Counted from the stretch's first letter, positions 24,281 through 32,801 are shown. The stretch: 34,032 bases of DNA from Candidatus Krumholzibacteriia bacterium (GCA_029863355.1 JAOTVO010000001.1:1-34032); one strand, 5' to 3'. Notes: generated by a model from the letters alone, not told the origin. A program made the numbers and translations.

Positions 24281-24289
24281 CGCGCCGGG

Positions 24290-26728
24290 TTACCGACTGA
24301 TCACCATCTTGCTCGTCGCTGTCACGCCGGCAACCGTTACACGGAAGAAATAGACACCGCTCGGCAGCGGGGCGTTGCGCGCATCGCGGCCATCGAAACT
24401 GAAGGTCTGCCAGCCGGCCAGGACGTTGGAGCGCCGCTCGCCGTAAACGCGTCGACCGGCAACGTCGAAGACCTCCAGCAACACATCCGATGCTTCCGGC
24501 AGTCCGAAGCGAACGGCGGTAGTGTTGCTGAACGGGTTGGGCGAGTTGGGCAGTACCTGAAGGGCCAGCGGCCTCGGCGGGTCGTTCCGAATACCGGTCA
24601 CGACGGCGTCCACCATGGCTTCATTTGAATCGCCGCTCTGGTTCTCGTGGATATCCACGGCTACCACCCTGTAGTAGTAGGCGGTGCCGGGGTCGGCGTT
24701 GTTGTCGGTCGCCAGTGTGTCGGGCGCACTCATCAGAAAGTGACCCGCGTCGGTGGGGAAGCCCGAGACCAGACCACGATACACCCAGTACTCCATGAAG
24801 TCCGGTTCGCTCGGCCCGCTCGGGCTCCAGTCCAGATCGACGTCACTCCCGCCGGCCCGCACAGCGGCGAGCAAGAACGGGGAGCCGGGCGCGACGTTGT
24901 CCACCGAGTAACCGCTGTCCGGATTCGACTCCCAGAATATGAACTGATCCCACGTATGGTGCGCAATCACCCGGAAATAGTGAATGCCCGGGTTGACGGA
25001 CACGGAATCGAACTGCGTCTCCGCGGCAAAGCCGTATGCGGGTGAATAGGTGGCGATTTGCTCGCCGATCCACTGCCAGAAGAATTCTCCGGCCGCGGTG
25101 CGCTGCACAATGTACGTGTCGCGATCGAACGACGACCGCGTGGCGGTCGGTTCGACCACCTTGCCTCGCGCCTCGCCGCCGGTCGTGGCGGCCAGAAACG
25201 AGGTCTGGTCGATAGCGCGCCAGATGGAGTAGTCGCCGATGAGCTGCTCGTTGAGATTGTCGCGACCGCTGGCCAGCCAGTTTACATTGACGATGCCGCC
25301 CTGATCCGCGGGGACGTCGGCGACCGAAGACACGACGGGCTCGGGGTTGCCCCACTCGCCGTAGCGCCGGCCGATCCGCTGGGCGTAGGTCAGGCCCCAG
25401 CCGGCGCGGTTATCGTCGAACACGCAGATGAACCCGCCGGCGGTGGTTTGCACCGTTCTCGGGTCGTGCTGGCTCTTCGCGGTGGCTCCGACGGGAACGC
25501 CGTTGTTGGTCCACTGGTTCTGCCCGAAGGCGTTGACGCGCTGTGCGTAGACGTCGTTCGGTTGTGTGCTGCTGCGGCCATCCGTCCACGAAATGACCGC
25601 GCCGCCTTCGCCATCCATCGCGAGCGACGGGTCCACCTGGTCACCACTCGCGCCGCAGACCAGCACGCCGTTGAACTCCCACATCCCGAGGCCAGTCCCC
25701 GTCACGCGCTGGGCGTAGACTTCGTAGTCGGTCCCGTCGCGGAAGTCTTCCCAGGCGAGGATTCCGCCGCCGCCGCCGTCCGATACGATCGCAACGCTGC
25801 GCTGGTCGTTCGCGGCGACAGAGAGGTTGATACCCTGGGCGTTCCACCGCTCGGTGCCGCTCGCGTCGAACCTCTGGCCGAAGATGTCGTACTCGAAGTT
25901 ACGAAAATCCTCCCAGACGATTATGACGCCGTTCGCCCCGTCCGTCGTCATCGTCTGGGTACGCTGGTTTTCCGCCGCGGTGACTACGGGCTCGCCGTCG
26001 ATTTGCCACTGCGTGATGCCGGAACTGTTCACCCGCTGTACGTAGATGTCGTCGGCCAGGCCCGAGCGAAAATCCACCCACGATATGATGGCGCCGCCGG
26101 CGTCATCGGAGATGATCTCGGGCGAACCCTGGCTGAAAAAAGCCGCGCATACGGGAACGCCGCCGAGCAACCACTGGTTGGTGCCGGCCGCGTTCAGGCG
26201 CTGCGCGTAGATGTCGTTGCTGCCGAGCCGTGCGTCGACCCAGGTAATGATGGCGCCGCCGGCGCCGTCGCTCGCGATCGCCGCGGTGCGCTCCGTCGCT
26301 GCCTCGAATGTGATCTGCTCACCGTCCGCCGCCCACAGCACGTTCCCGTTGGCATCCACGCGCTGTGCGTAGACGTCAAACGTGGCGCCGCGCAGATCTT
26401 CCCACGCGGCGATGACACCGCCGGCTCCGTCCGACACGATTGCCGGGGAATCCTGGTAGCCGCTGGCGGTGCAGAGGGCCACGCCGTTGGGGCCCCACAG
26501 AACGTTGCCGCGCGAGTCCCAACGCTGGGCGTAAATGTCGTCGAGAAGGCTGCCGTACTGGAACACGGCGATGACGCCGCCGGCGCCATCGCTGATGGCG
26601 ACGATGTTGTTGTTGTTTTCCGGATTGAGGATGCCGGGCACGCCGTTCTCGACCCAGCCGGCGCGGGCGCCGACGGGGAGGACGACGAGCAGGCACAGGG
26701 CGACGGCGAAACACGATAGACGCTTCAT
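24290..26728 (-). CDS. Secreted protein with eight YAQR repeats and FlgD-Ig-like C-terminal domain
   Basis: An 812-residue exported protein. A signal peptide (MKRLSCFAVALCLLVVLPVG, cut near ARA-GW) is followed by eight repeats of about 50-55 residues with the pattern DGAGG-I--W-D-R-----D-YAQR-----G---W (about residues 24-460), then two fibronectin-like segments (YSIWRAID ..., YWVYRGLVSGF ... YYYRVVAVDIHENQ) and a C-terminal FlgD-Ig-like domain with PNSPNPFSN, EVFDVAGRRV, SGVYFFRV and TSKMVISR. The repeats look like beta-propeller blades. The gene at 2-1102 is a paralogue. ATG 26728 is chosen for the signal peptide; the longer frame runs into the kinase gene and past the promoter. No Shine-Dalgarno site is seen, but a 12-bp palindrome lies just before the start. 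The ligand is unknown. Confidence 0.88.
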   Translation of the reverse strand: MKRLSCFAVALCLLVVLPVGARAGWVENGVPGILNPENNNNIVAISDGAGGVIAVFQYGSLLDDIYAQRWDSRGNVLWGPNGVALCTASGYQDSPAIVSDGAGGVIAAWEDLRGATFDVYAQRVDANGNVLWAADGEQITFEAATERTAAIASDGAGGAIITWVDARLGSNDIYAQRLNAAGTNQWLLGGVPVCAAFFSQGSPEIISDDAGGAIISWVDFRSGLADDIYVQRVNSSGITQWQIDGEPVVTAAENQRTQTMTTDGANGVIIVWEDFRNFEYDIFGQRFDASGTERWNAQGINLSVAANDQRSVAIVSDGGGGGILAWEDFRDGTDYEVYAQRVTGTGLGMWEFNGVLVCGASGDQVDPSLAMDGEGGAVISWTDGRSSTQPNDVYAQRVNAFGQNQWTNNGVPVGATAKSQHDPRTVQTTAGGFICVFDDNRAGWGLTYAQRIGRRYGEWGNPEPVVSSVADVPADQGGIVNVNWLASGRDNLNEQLIGDYSIWRAIDQTSFLAATTGGEARGKVVEPTATRSSFDRDTYIVQRTAAGEFFWQWIGEQIATYSPAYGFAAETQFDSVSVNPGIHYFRVIAHHTWDQFIFWESNPDSGYSVDNVAPGSPFLLAAVRAGGSDVDLDWSPSGPSEPDFMEYWVYRGLVSGFPTDAGHFLMSAPDTLATDNNADPGTAYYYRVVAVDIHENQSGDSNEAMVDAVVTGIRNDPPRPLALQVLPNSPNPFSNTTAVRFGLPEASDVLLEVFDVAGRRVYGERRSNVLAGWQTFSFDGRDARNAPLPSGVYFFRVTVAGVTATSKMVISR
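25351..26659 (-). repeat. Eight tandem YAQR protein repeats
   Basis: The coding sequence holds eight copies with cores DIYAQRW, DVYAQRV, DIYAQRL, DIYVQRV, DIFGQRF, EVYAQRV, DVYAQRV and TYAQRI, each followed after about 8 residues by Trp and preceded by DGAGG---W-D-R. Copy 5 (DIFGQR) and the last copy are the most diverged. DNA identity between copies is modest, so the array is old rather than a recent expansion. Confidence 0.8.
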
Positions 26729-26732
26729 GGGG

Positions 26733-26744
26733 AACCCCGGGGTT
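26733..26744. promoter_or_regulatory. Perfect palindrome at the start of the YAQR protein gene
   Basis: AACCCCGGGGTT is a perfect 12-bp palindrome centred about 10 bases upstream of the ATG at 26728 and is flanked by a further GGGG on the gene side. It occupies the place where a ribosome-binding site would be. It could be an operator or an mRNA structure; there is no direct evidence for either. Confidence 0.3.
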
Positions 26745-26774
26745 AGGATGGCGGGAAGCACGATTGAGCCCGCT

Positions 26775-26804
26775 ATTCTAACATAGTGACAACTAACTTG
26801 TAAA
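26775..26804 (-). promoter_or_regulatory. Promoter of the YAQR protein gene
   Basis: On the minus strand, TTTACA (26804-26799) and TAGAAT (26780-26775) are 18 bp apart. Transcription would start near 26768, about 40 nt before the ATG. It is back to back with the kinase promoter at 26829. Confidence 0.5.
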
Positions 26805-26828
26805 GGACGTCGGCGCGGCGGCTCGACT

Positions 26829-26857
26829 TTGACCGCTACAGGGTTCGCTGTTATCAT
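26829..26857 (+). promoter_or_regulatory. Promoter of the kinase gene
   Basis: TTGACC (26829-26834) and TATCAT (26852-26857) are 17 bp apart, one of the best promoter matches in the window. Transcription would start near 26864, about 30 nt before the GTG start at 26894. Confidence 0.6.
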
Positions 26858-26893
26858 CTGGCGGCCCGACCAACCCTCGAGAAAGGCCAAGGC

Positions 26894-29146
26894 GTGATAG
26901 GCAAGTCGCTGGCACACTACGACATTCTGGATACCATCGGGTCCGGTGGCATGGGAGAGGTCTATCGCGCCCGCGACCGCAAACTGGGGCGCGACGTGGC
27001 CGTCAAGCTGCTCCCCAGCGCCTTGCGCCGCGACGCAAAGGCACTCGCCCGTTTCGAGCGAGAAGCCAAGGCGCTGGCCGCTTTGAACCACCCCAACATC
27101 GTCACGATCCACTCTATCGAACAAGACCAGGAGCGGCTGTTTCTCACGATGGAGCTGGTGGAAGGCAAGTCGCTCGACAGTTTCATCCGTGATGAAGGGT
27201 TGAACGCCGAAGAGTTTCTGAAGATCGCCGTCCCCCTGGCGGATGCGCTGGCGGCGGCGCACGCCAAGGACGTCATTCATCGCGATCTGAAGCCGTCCAA
27301 CGTGATGATCACCAATGCCGGGCGGGTCAAAGTGCTGGACTACGGCGTGGCCCTGGTCATGCATGAGGGCAATCTGACGGACGCCGACATGGCGGTTGGC
27401 ACGGCTGCGTATATGTCTCCCGAACAGATATCCGGCGGCGAGATAGACGGGCGCTCAGACATATTCGCGCTGGGAGTAATCTTCTATGAGTTGTTGTCGG
27501 GGACGCGGCCGTTTCACGGTGAACATCCGGCGGCGATCATGTACAGCATCGTGAATGAGGAGGCGGGGCGTTTGCCTGGTCAGCCGGAATCCGTGGCTGA
27601 TGTCGTCCATCGTTGCCTCCAGAAAGAGCGCGGGAATCGCTTCGCCAGCGCGGATGCGCTTCTGCAGGCGCTCCGGGAACTGGCGGCCGCGCCGGTGCCG
27701 CACGCCAAGTCCGCTCAGCCTGGTTTGCCCTCGCCGGAGATTCAAGCTGCGTACGATCTTGAGGACTTCCGGGAAGCCTACCGGGCGCTCCACGCGACGC
27801 AGGAACGGCGAGACCTTTCCGCCGAAGAACTGGAAATGCTGGCCGCGTGCACGCTGTGGCTCAGCGAGACCGAAGAAGGGGTACAGACCCGAGAGAAGGC
27901 ATATGCAGCCTACTCAAAATCCGGTCGGAGCATCCCCGCGGCCCGGGTGGCACTGGATCTGGTCGCGGATTACATCGAGAAGGGCTCGAGCACCGTAGCG
28001 CGCGGGTGGCTGAGACGTGCGGAACGCCTTCTGGAAAACGAACCGGAGTGCCCCGAACACGGGTACCTGCTTCGCCGGCAGACGGCGGATGCGCTCGGCA
28101 AGAGCGATTTCGCTCGCGCGATGGAGCTCAACCAACGATGCAGCGACATCGCTGCCCGCGTCAACGACGTTGATCTGCAGGTGACCGCACTTCACGATCG
28201 CGGTCAGATTCTCATCGCCCGCGGGGACGTCGAAGAAGGTACCGATCTCGTCGACGAAGCCATGGCCTCCGCGGTGAGCGGAGAGGTGAGTCCGTTGACG
28301 ATCGGCAATCTCTACTGCAGAACGATGGCCGTGTGTAAATCGATAGCGGACTACAACAGAGCCCGGGAGTGGAGCGATGCCGCGAGGCGCTGGTGCGAGC
28401 CCTACACGGCCTCGGCCTACCCCGGCGTGTGCCGGGTGCACAGTGCGGAGGCCATGCGCCACCAGGGTCTGTGGGAGGATGCGGAGCACGCCGCGCGGAC
28501 CGCATGCGAAGATTTCATGAGAATCGGCCTCGAAAACCACGCGGGGGAGGCTTTCATCGAAATCGGGGAACTGGCACTGCTCAAGGGGAACTACGAGGGG
28601 GCAGAAGATGCGTTCCGGCAAGCGCACGAACGCGGCCACGATCCGGTCCCCGGACTGTCTCTACTGCGGCTGGCGCAGGGAAACGGCCGGGCCGCGCAAC
28701 AAACCATCGAACGCGCCCTGGGCGAGTGCCCGGAGAATCGCCTCCGCCGGGCGAAACTGCTCGTGGCCGGCATCGTCATCGCCATCGCCAACGGCAAACT
28801 CTCGGCTGCCGAAGCTGCCGTCGAGGAACTCTCCTCCTTATCGAAAGACTTCGGTTGTCGGGCGTTTGAAGCGCACGCCTTGATGGGCCGCGGAGCTCTC
28901 GAGCTGGAACGAGGCAACAACAATATCGCCACCCCGGCGCTGCGCGAGGCGTGGTCGATGTTCAATGAAATGGGCTTTCCGTACGACGCCGCGCGCGCAC
29001 GAACCCTCATGGCCGAGACATACCTCAAGACCGGAAACAAAGAGGACGCCAGGCTGCAGCTCGAGGCGGCATGCAAGACATTCGGCCGACTCGGTGCCAA
29101 ACGAAATCTGGAAGCCGCGGCTGAAATGATCAAGAAGTCAACTTAG
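26894..29146 (+). CDS. Soluble PknB-type Ser/Thr protein kinase with TPR-like C-terminal region
   Basis: A 750-residue protein. Residues 9-268 are a Hanks-type kinase: glycine loop GSGGMGEV (16-23), Lys38 in VAVKLL, Glu57 in FEREAKAL, catalytic HRDLKPSN with Asp131, DYG at 149-151 in place of DFG, GTAAYMSPEQ, and SDIFALGVIFYELLSGTRPF. All catalytic residues are present. Residues 270-750 are helical with TPR-like repeats (for example LLKGNYEGAEDAFRQAHERG and AETYLKTGNKEDARLQLEAA). No transmembrane helix is seen, so unlike PknB it should be cytosolic. The start is GTG 26894 with a weak AAGG site. The next gene begins 5 nt after the stop, so the secreted propeller protein is probably co-expressed. 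Confidence 0.9.
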   Translation: MIGKSLAHYDILDTIGSGGMGEVYRARDRKLGRDVAVKLLPSALRRDAKALARFEREAKALAALNHPNIVTIHSIEQDQERLFLTMELVEGKSLDSFIRDEGLNAEEFLKIAVPLADALAAAHAKDVIHRDLKPSNVMITNAGRVKVLDYGVALVMHEGNLTDADMAVGTAAYMSPEQISGGEIDGRSDIFALGVIFYELLSGTRPFHGEHPAAIMYSIVNEEAGRLPGQPESVADVVHRCLQKERGNRFASADALLQALRELAAAPVPHAKSAQPGLPSPEIQAAYDLEDFREAYRALHATQERRDLSAEELEMLAACTLWLSETEEGVQTREKAYAAYSKSGRSIPAARVALDLVADYIEKGSSTVARGWLRRAERLLENEPECPEHGYLLRRQTADALGKSDFARAMELNQRCSDIAARVNDVDLQVTALHDRGQILIARGDVEEGTDLVDEAMASAVSGEVSPLTIGNLYCRTMAVCKSIADYNRAREWSDAARRWCEPYTASAYPGVCRVHSAEAMRHQGLWEDAEHAARTACEDFMRIGLENHAGEAFIEIGELALLKGNYEGAEDAFRQAHERGHDPVPGLSLLRLAQGNGRAAQQTIERALGECPENRLRRAKLLVAGIVIAIANGKLSAAEAAVEELSSLSKDFGCRAFEAHALMGRGALELERGNNNIATPALREAWSMFNEMGFPYDAARARTLMAETYLKTGNKEDARLQLEAACKTFGRLGAKRNLEAAAEMIKKST

Positions 29147-29151
29147 CCGAC

Positions 29152-30291
29152 ATGTTTGTTCGTACGATCGCACGCCTCGCCACCGTTGGCTTGAGTCTCC
29201 TCGCCGCCGCCGTGCCGGCGTGGGGAGAGGCGCCACGGTCCTTGTCCTTCCGGCCGATGTACGAGGCCGGGCACGTCGAGCTCATCGAGGACGTGCGCTT
29301 CGGAAGCGACGACGACGACGATCTCGGCGTGCTCTACCGCCCGCTCGATTACTGCGTGGACGCCGAGGGGAATGTCTTCGTTCTCGATTACCATCTGACT
29401 TGCGTCAAGAAGTTCGACCGCGAAGGCGCGCACGTGCGGACCTTCTCGCGGCGGGGCGAGGGGCCGGGCGAGTTGGCGCGCCCGCGCAACCTGACGGCGA
29501 CGGCGGACGGGCGAGTAGTGGTCTTCAATCTGAGCGGCCATCGCTTCAGCGTTTTCAGCAACGATGGTGACTACCTCGATGCGCATGGATTCAATGGGTC
29601 CGTGCGACGGCTCGAGTCGGCTCCCGACGGTTCCATCGTCGCGATGTTCCGCTTTCTGCAGCACGGGTGGGTCCAGAAGGGGGCGCTGTACAAGGTCATG
29701 CGCTTCTCTCCCGATTTCAGCACCCACGTTGATATCGACTCCGCGTACGTTAGGATCGAGCAGGTCGTGCACGAGACGGACGACGCCATCATGAAAGCCC
29801 TCAGCCCGTTCGTGACGCAGCCGCACGTCGCCGTGTCTCCGCTGGGACGGATCGTGGTCGGTCACAGCGAAGTGTATGTGTTGAAGATACTGTCCCTCGA
29901 TCTGGAGCCGGTGCAGAAGATCGAGAGAGACGCCGGCCGCGAACCGGTCACCGACCGCGATCGCGAAGACTACCTGTTGCGCTACGCCGACGACCCCGAC
30001 TTCCAGATCCTGGTGCGGGAGAACGTGAAGTTCCCAAGGTACAAGCCGTTCTTCAAGCACATCGCGGTCGATCACGAGGGCCATATAATCGTGGAAACCT
30101 ATGCGGGCCCCGCACCGGACGGCCAGGCCGTACACGACGTGTTCGATCCGGCCGGTGACTTTGTCGGCCGGGTGACCATGCGCTCCGGATTGGGTTTCCG
30201 GGGCGGATTCGCCTATGCGATGATGACGGGGGAGCGCGAGGCGCCTGCCGTCGTGCGTTACCGGGCCGCGAGGCCGGAGTCCAATGACTGA
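29152..30291 (+). CDS. Secreted 6-bladed beta-propeller (NHL-like) protein
   Basis: A 379-residue exported protein: signal peptide LATVGLSLLAAAVPAWG, then propeller-type repeats such as DYCVDAEGNVFVLDYHLTCVKKFDREGAHVRTFSRRGEGPGELARPRNLTATADGRVVVFNLSGHRFSVFSNDGDYL and HIAVDHEGHIIVETYAG ... VFDPAGDFVGRV. The RGEGPGEL-RP-N motif is common in the 6-bladed propeller proteins of Bacteroidota and related phyla. There is an acidic run SDDDDDLG near residue 52. No catalytic site is evident; a binding role at the periplasm or surface is likely. ATG 29152 is 5 nt after the kinase stop with no clear Shine-Dalgarno site, suggesting reinitiation. The stop overlaps the next start by 8 bases. Confidence 0.8.
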   Translation: MFVRTIARLATVGLSLLAAAVPAWGEAPRSLSFRPMYEAGHVELIEDVRFGSDDDDDLGVLYRPLDYCVDAEGNVFVLDYHLTCVKKFDREGAHVRTFSRRGEGPGELARPRNLTATADGRVVVFNLSGHRFSVFSNDGDYLDAHGFNGSVRRLESAPDGSIVAMFRFLQHGWVQKGALYKVMRFSPDFSTHVDIDSAYVRIEQVVHETDDAIMKALSPFVTQPHVAVSPLGRIVVGHSEVYVLKILSLDLEPVQKIERDAGREPVTDRDREDYLLRYADDPDFQILVRENVKFPRYKPFFKHIAVDHEGHIIVETYAGPAPDGQAVHDVFDPAGDFVGRVTMRSGLGFRGGFAYAMMTGEREAPAVVRYRAARPESND

Positions 30292-30916
30292 GAATCCGAC
30301 ACGCGTGATCGAATTCGCCAACGTCTCTTGCGTCGAAGACGGTCGTACGGTGCTCGAGGGTGTAACAATGGCGGTACGCGCGGGGGAAGTGGTGGCGCTG
30401 ACGGGTGCGGCCCGCGCCGGCAAGACGCGTGTCCTCGAGATGGCGCTGGGCCAGCGTCCGCCCGCGTCGGGCACGGTGAGCGTGCTGGGACAAGCACCGG
30501 CGGTGGGGGTGGCCGAGGTCCGTGCCCAACTGGGGAGCGTGGGGGAGGCGCCCGAGTTTCCGCCCTTCCTGCGGGTGGACGACGTGCTCGATATTCACCG
30601 CGCGCTCAACACGCGCTGGGATTCGGAGCGCGCGACGGCGCTGCTGGACCGCCTGGCCGTCTCGCGCCGCGCGCTGGCCGGTTCGCTCACGCTTCGCGAG
30701 CGGCGACGCCTGGCGCTGGTCTGCGCGGTGGCGAGCACGCCCGAAATCCTGGTGATCGACGAGGCGGAGGGCGATACAGAGGAGACGGCGGTGCTGATCG
30801 AGGCGGCACTGAAGGCGACGGCGACGGAGCGACCAGCCATCCTGTACGCCACGCGCGCAGACGCGCCGCCGGTCGGCCGCGCCGTCAAGCTGCCGGAATC
30901 GGCCCGCCCCGGGTAA
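30284..30916 (+). CDS. Degenerate ABC-type ATP-binding protein
   Basis: A 210-residue ABC-like nucleotide-binding domain. Walker A is GAARAGKT (41-48) and Walker B is ILVIDE (155-160), and the start IEFANVSCVEDGRTVLEGVTMAVRAGEVVALTG follows the family. However, the LSGGQ signature is replaced by LTLRERRR (135-142), the Q-loop has Glu88 in GSVGEAPEF, and the H-loop histidine is missing (LYATRADA). It is also short. No permease gene is adjacent. It may have lost transport function and be regulatory, or work with a distant partner. The ATG overlaps the end of the propeller gene by 8 bases; peptide deformylase follows after 13 bases. Confidence 0.75.
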   Translation: MTENPTRVIEFANVSCVEDGRTVLEGVTMAVRAGEVVALTGAARAGKTRVLEMALGQRPPASGTVSVLGQAPAVGVAEVRAQLGSVGEAPEFPPFLRVDDVLDIHRALNTRWDSERATALLDRLAVSRRALAGSLTLRERRRLALVCAVASTPEILVIDEAEGDTEETAVLIEAALKATATERPAILYATRADAPPVGRAVKLPESARPG

Positions 30917-30929
30917 GAGGAAGAGCGAC

Positions 30930-31430
30930 GTGCCCGTACGTGAGATTCTCCTGCTCGGCAACTCCGCGCTCTACGAGCGATGCGAGGCCGTGAGTCCGGA
31001 CGAGCTCGGCGCGCTGCGCCCCGTGGTCCGCGACCTGCGCGACACCCTGCTGGACTTCCGCGTGCGCCGCGGCGCGGGACGCGCCGTCGCGGCCCCCCAG
31101 ATCGGCGTGATGAAGCGGCTCGTGTACATGTACATCGACGAACCCGTCGTCTTCCTCAATCCCGTGCTTGACGAGATGAGCCCCGGGACGTTCGAGCTCT
31201 GGGACGACTGCATGAGCTTTCCCGACCTCCTCGTGCGCGTGGCGCGGCACCGCTCGTGCCACATCACCTACCGCGACCTCGACTGGAACGAACACCGGCG
31301 CGTCCTCCACGATGACCTTTCCGAGCTGCTGCAACACGAGTGCGACCACCTCGACGGCATCCTCGCCGTGGCGCGCGCGGTGGGTCCGCGGGCGTTCGCG
31401 CTGCGTAGCCAGCGCGAGCGCCTCGTCTGA
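30930..31430 (+). CDS. def: Peptide deformylase with variant motif II
   Basis: A 166-residue peptide deformylase, which removes the N-formyl group from nascent proteins. Motif I GAGRAVAAPQIG (48-59) and motif III QHECDHLDG (135-143, metal ligands His136 and His140, catalytic Glu137) are intact. Motif II, normally EGCLS, reads DDCMS (92-96) with the metal-binding Cys94 kept, in WDDCMSFPD. That form occurs in a divergent subgroup of deformylase-like proteins, so this may be an accessory enzyme. The start is GTG 30930 with AGAGGAAG upstream. No fmt or priA neighbours are present, unlike the classical def operon. Confidence 0.85.
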   Translation: MPVREILLLGNSALYERCEAVSPDELGALRPVVRDLRDTLLDFRVRRGAGRAVAAPQIGVMKRLVYMYIDEPVVFLNPVLDEMSPGTFELWDDCMSFPDLLVRVARHRSCHITYRDLDWNEHRRVLHDDLSELLQHECDHLDGILAVARAVGPRAFALRSQRERLV

Positions 31431-31442
31431 GTAAGGTTCCCG

Positions 31443-31471
31443 TAGACAGCTAACGGTGGCATTGCTATCAT
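31443..31471 (+). promoter_or_regulatory. Promoter of the FlgD-Ig protein gene at 31558
   Basis: TAGACA (31443-31448) and TATCAT (31466-31471) are 17 bp apart. Transcription would start near 31478, about 80 nt before the ATG at 31558. The -10 box is identical to that of the kinase promoter. Confidence 0.5.
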
Positions 31472-31557
31472 GGAGCAGCTGGCAGCGGCGCGCGAAGCGC
31501 GGGCTGCCGAGGCGGTTGAACGAACTAGGCATTGGCTCTCACCAGAAGGGGTGCACC

Positions 31558-32787
31558 ATGCTTTCAGCCTCTGTCGTTCGCACATTCTCCTTGTGTGCGC
31601 TGTTTACCGCGGCGGTTCTGTCCCCTCTGTCGTTCGCGAGCGTCGCATCCGCCCAATGCACCGAGACGACCGCGCAGAACTACACGGGGTTCGGCCAGAT
31701 CGTCTGCCCGTGCTTCGTCCCCAACGAGCAGGCCGGGGTGGTGTTCACGCTGACGCCGGCTGAATACCCGATCCAGATCCTGCGCGTGGGCATTGGCTGG
31801 GCTTCGCAGTTCGGGGGCGCCCCGACCACCCTGGAGAGCGCGATCAAGGTCTACAATGGCGGGCTGCCCAATCCCGGGCTGCCGGCTTACACGCTTCCGG
31901 GGCCACAGCTCATCGACGGCTTCATCAACGAGTTCGACTTGCAGGCGCAGATCGGCGTGGTGACCATCGCTTCCGGGCCGTTTACGGTGACGCTCGAGTT
32001 CCTCAATTCCAATGCGGGCGACATATTCGCGCCGAGTGTCGTGCATGACGGCAACGGGTGCCAGGCGGGGAAAAATGTCGTGTTCGCGATTCCCGGCGGG
32101 TGGAACGACGCCTGTCCGCTCGGCGTGACCGGCGACTGGGTCTTCTACGTGGTCTATCAGTCGCTGCAGGGGATCGGCGTGGCCACACCCGCGTCCGTGG
32201 ATCTGGACACCGTGGCCGTGAATGTGCCCACCTGTGAGACGATCACGATCATGAACACCGGTTGCGATACCCTGAGCATCGCCGGCATCTCCGGCTGCTC
32301 CTCGGCGCCGTTCAGTCTGGATACCACGATGACGTCCCACTCCATTCCGCCCTCGGGGTCGACGCAGCTCGACGTTTGTGTCACGCCGACGATGCAGGGA
32401 CCGGACAACTGCGAGGTGGTGGTGGTCCACGACGGAGCGGGTGGATCGACGTCCATCCCGGTGCAACTCGGGTTGGTCACCGCCGTGCGGGGGGCGGGTA
32501 CGCCGGAGGCGCTGCGCATCCTCTCTGTCCATCCCAACCCGTTCAACCCCTCCGCGACATTGCGCTTCGAGCTCGGCGAGCGCGCGGCCGTGGTCGCCGA
32601 CGTGTGGTCGGTGACGGGTGAGCGCGTGAAGGTGCTGGCGGACAACGCCACCTTCGACGCCGGCGAGAACGCGCTGGTGTGGGATGGCACCAATGCGCGG
32701 GGAGAAGCGGCCGCATCCGGCGTCTACTACTTCCGCGTCTCCACGCGACTGGGCCACCGGACGGTGCGGGCGGTTCTGCTGAAGTAG
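31558..32787 (+). CDS. Secreted protein with FlgD-Ig-like C-terminal domain
   Basis: A 409-residue exported protein. The signal peptide (residues 1-34, cut near SVASA-QC) is followed by a domain with paired cysteines (YTGFGQIVCPCFVPNEQAGVVFTL), an Ig-like segment (CETITIMNTGCDTLSIAGISGCSSAPFSLD ... PPSGSTQLDVCVTP) resembling choice-of-anchor or ASPM-type domains, and a C-terminal FlgD-Ig domain with SVHPNPFNPSATLRFEL, VTGERV, LVWDGTNARGEAAASGVYYFRV and VRAVLLK. ATG 31558 is chosen for the signal peptide and an AAGGGGTG site upstream. Many cysteines suggest disulfides outside the cytoplasm. The role is unknown; no enzyme motif is visible. Confidence 0.82.
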   Translation: MLSASVVRTFSLCALFTAAVLSPLSFASVASAQCTETTAQNYTGFGQIVCPCFVPNEQAGVVFTLTPAEYPIQILRVGIGWASQFGGAPTTLESAIKVYNGGLPNPGLPAYTLPGPQLIDGFINEFDLQAQIGVVTIASGPFTVTLEFLNSNAGDIFAPSVVHDGNGCQAGKNVVFAIPGGWNDACPLGVTGDWVFYVVYQSLQGIGVATPASVDLDTVAVNVPTCETITIMNTGCDTLSIAGISGCSSAPFSLDTTMTSHSIPPSGSTQLDVCVTPTMQGPDNCEVVVVHDGAGGSTSIPVQLGLVTAVRGAGTPEALRILSVHPNPFNPSATLRFELGERAAVVADVWSVTGERVKVLADNATFDAGENALVWDGTNARGEAAASGVYYFRVSTRLGHRTVRAVLLK

Positions 32788-32801
32788 GCGGCGACCGCGG
32801 A

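Noticed and set aside
24281..24289. Bidirectional terminator between moaE and the convergent YAQR protein gene
   Set aside because: Only nine bases separate the two stop codons, and no stem with a T tract overlaps them.
25058..26719. Long plus-strand open frame of 553 codons opposite the YAQR protein gene
   Set aside because: It lies wholly antisense to a gene with a signal peptide, repeats and a conserved C-terminal domain; its product has no recognisable motif and reflects the G+C-rich third positions of the real gene.
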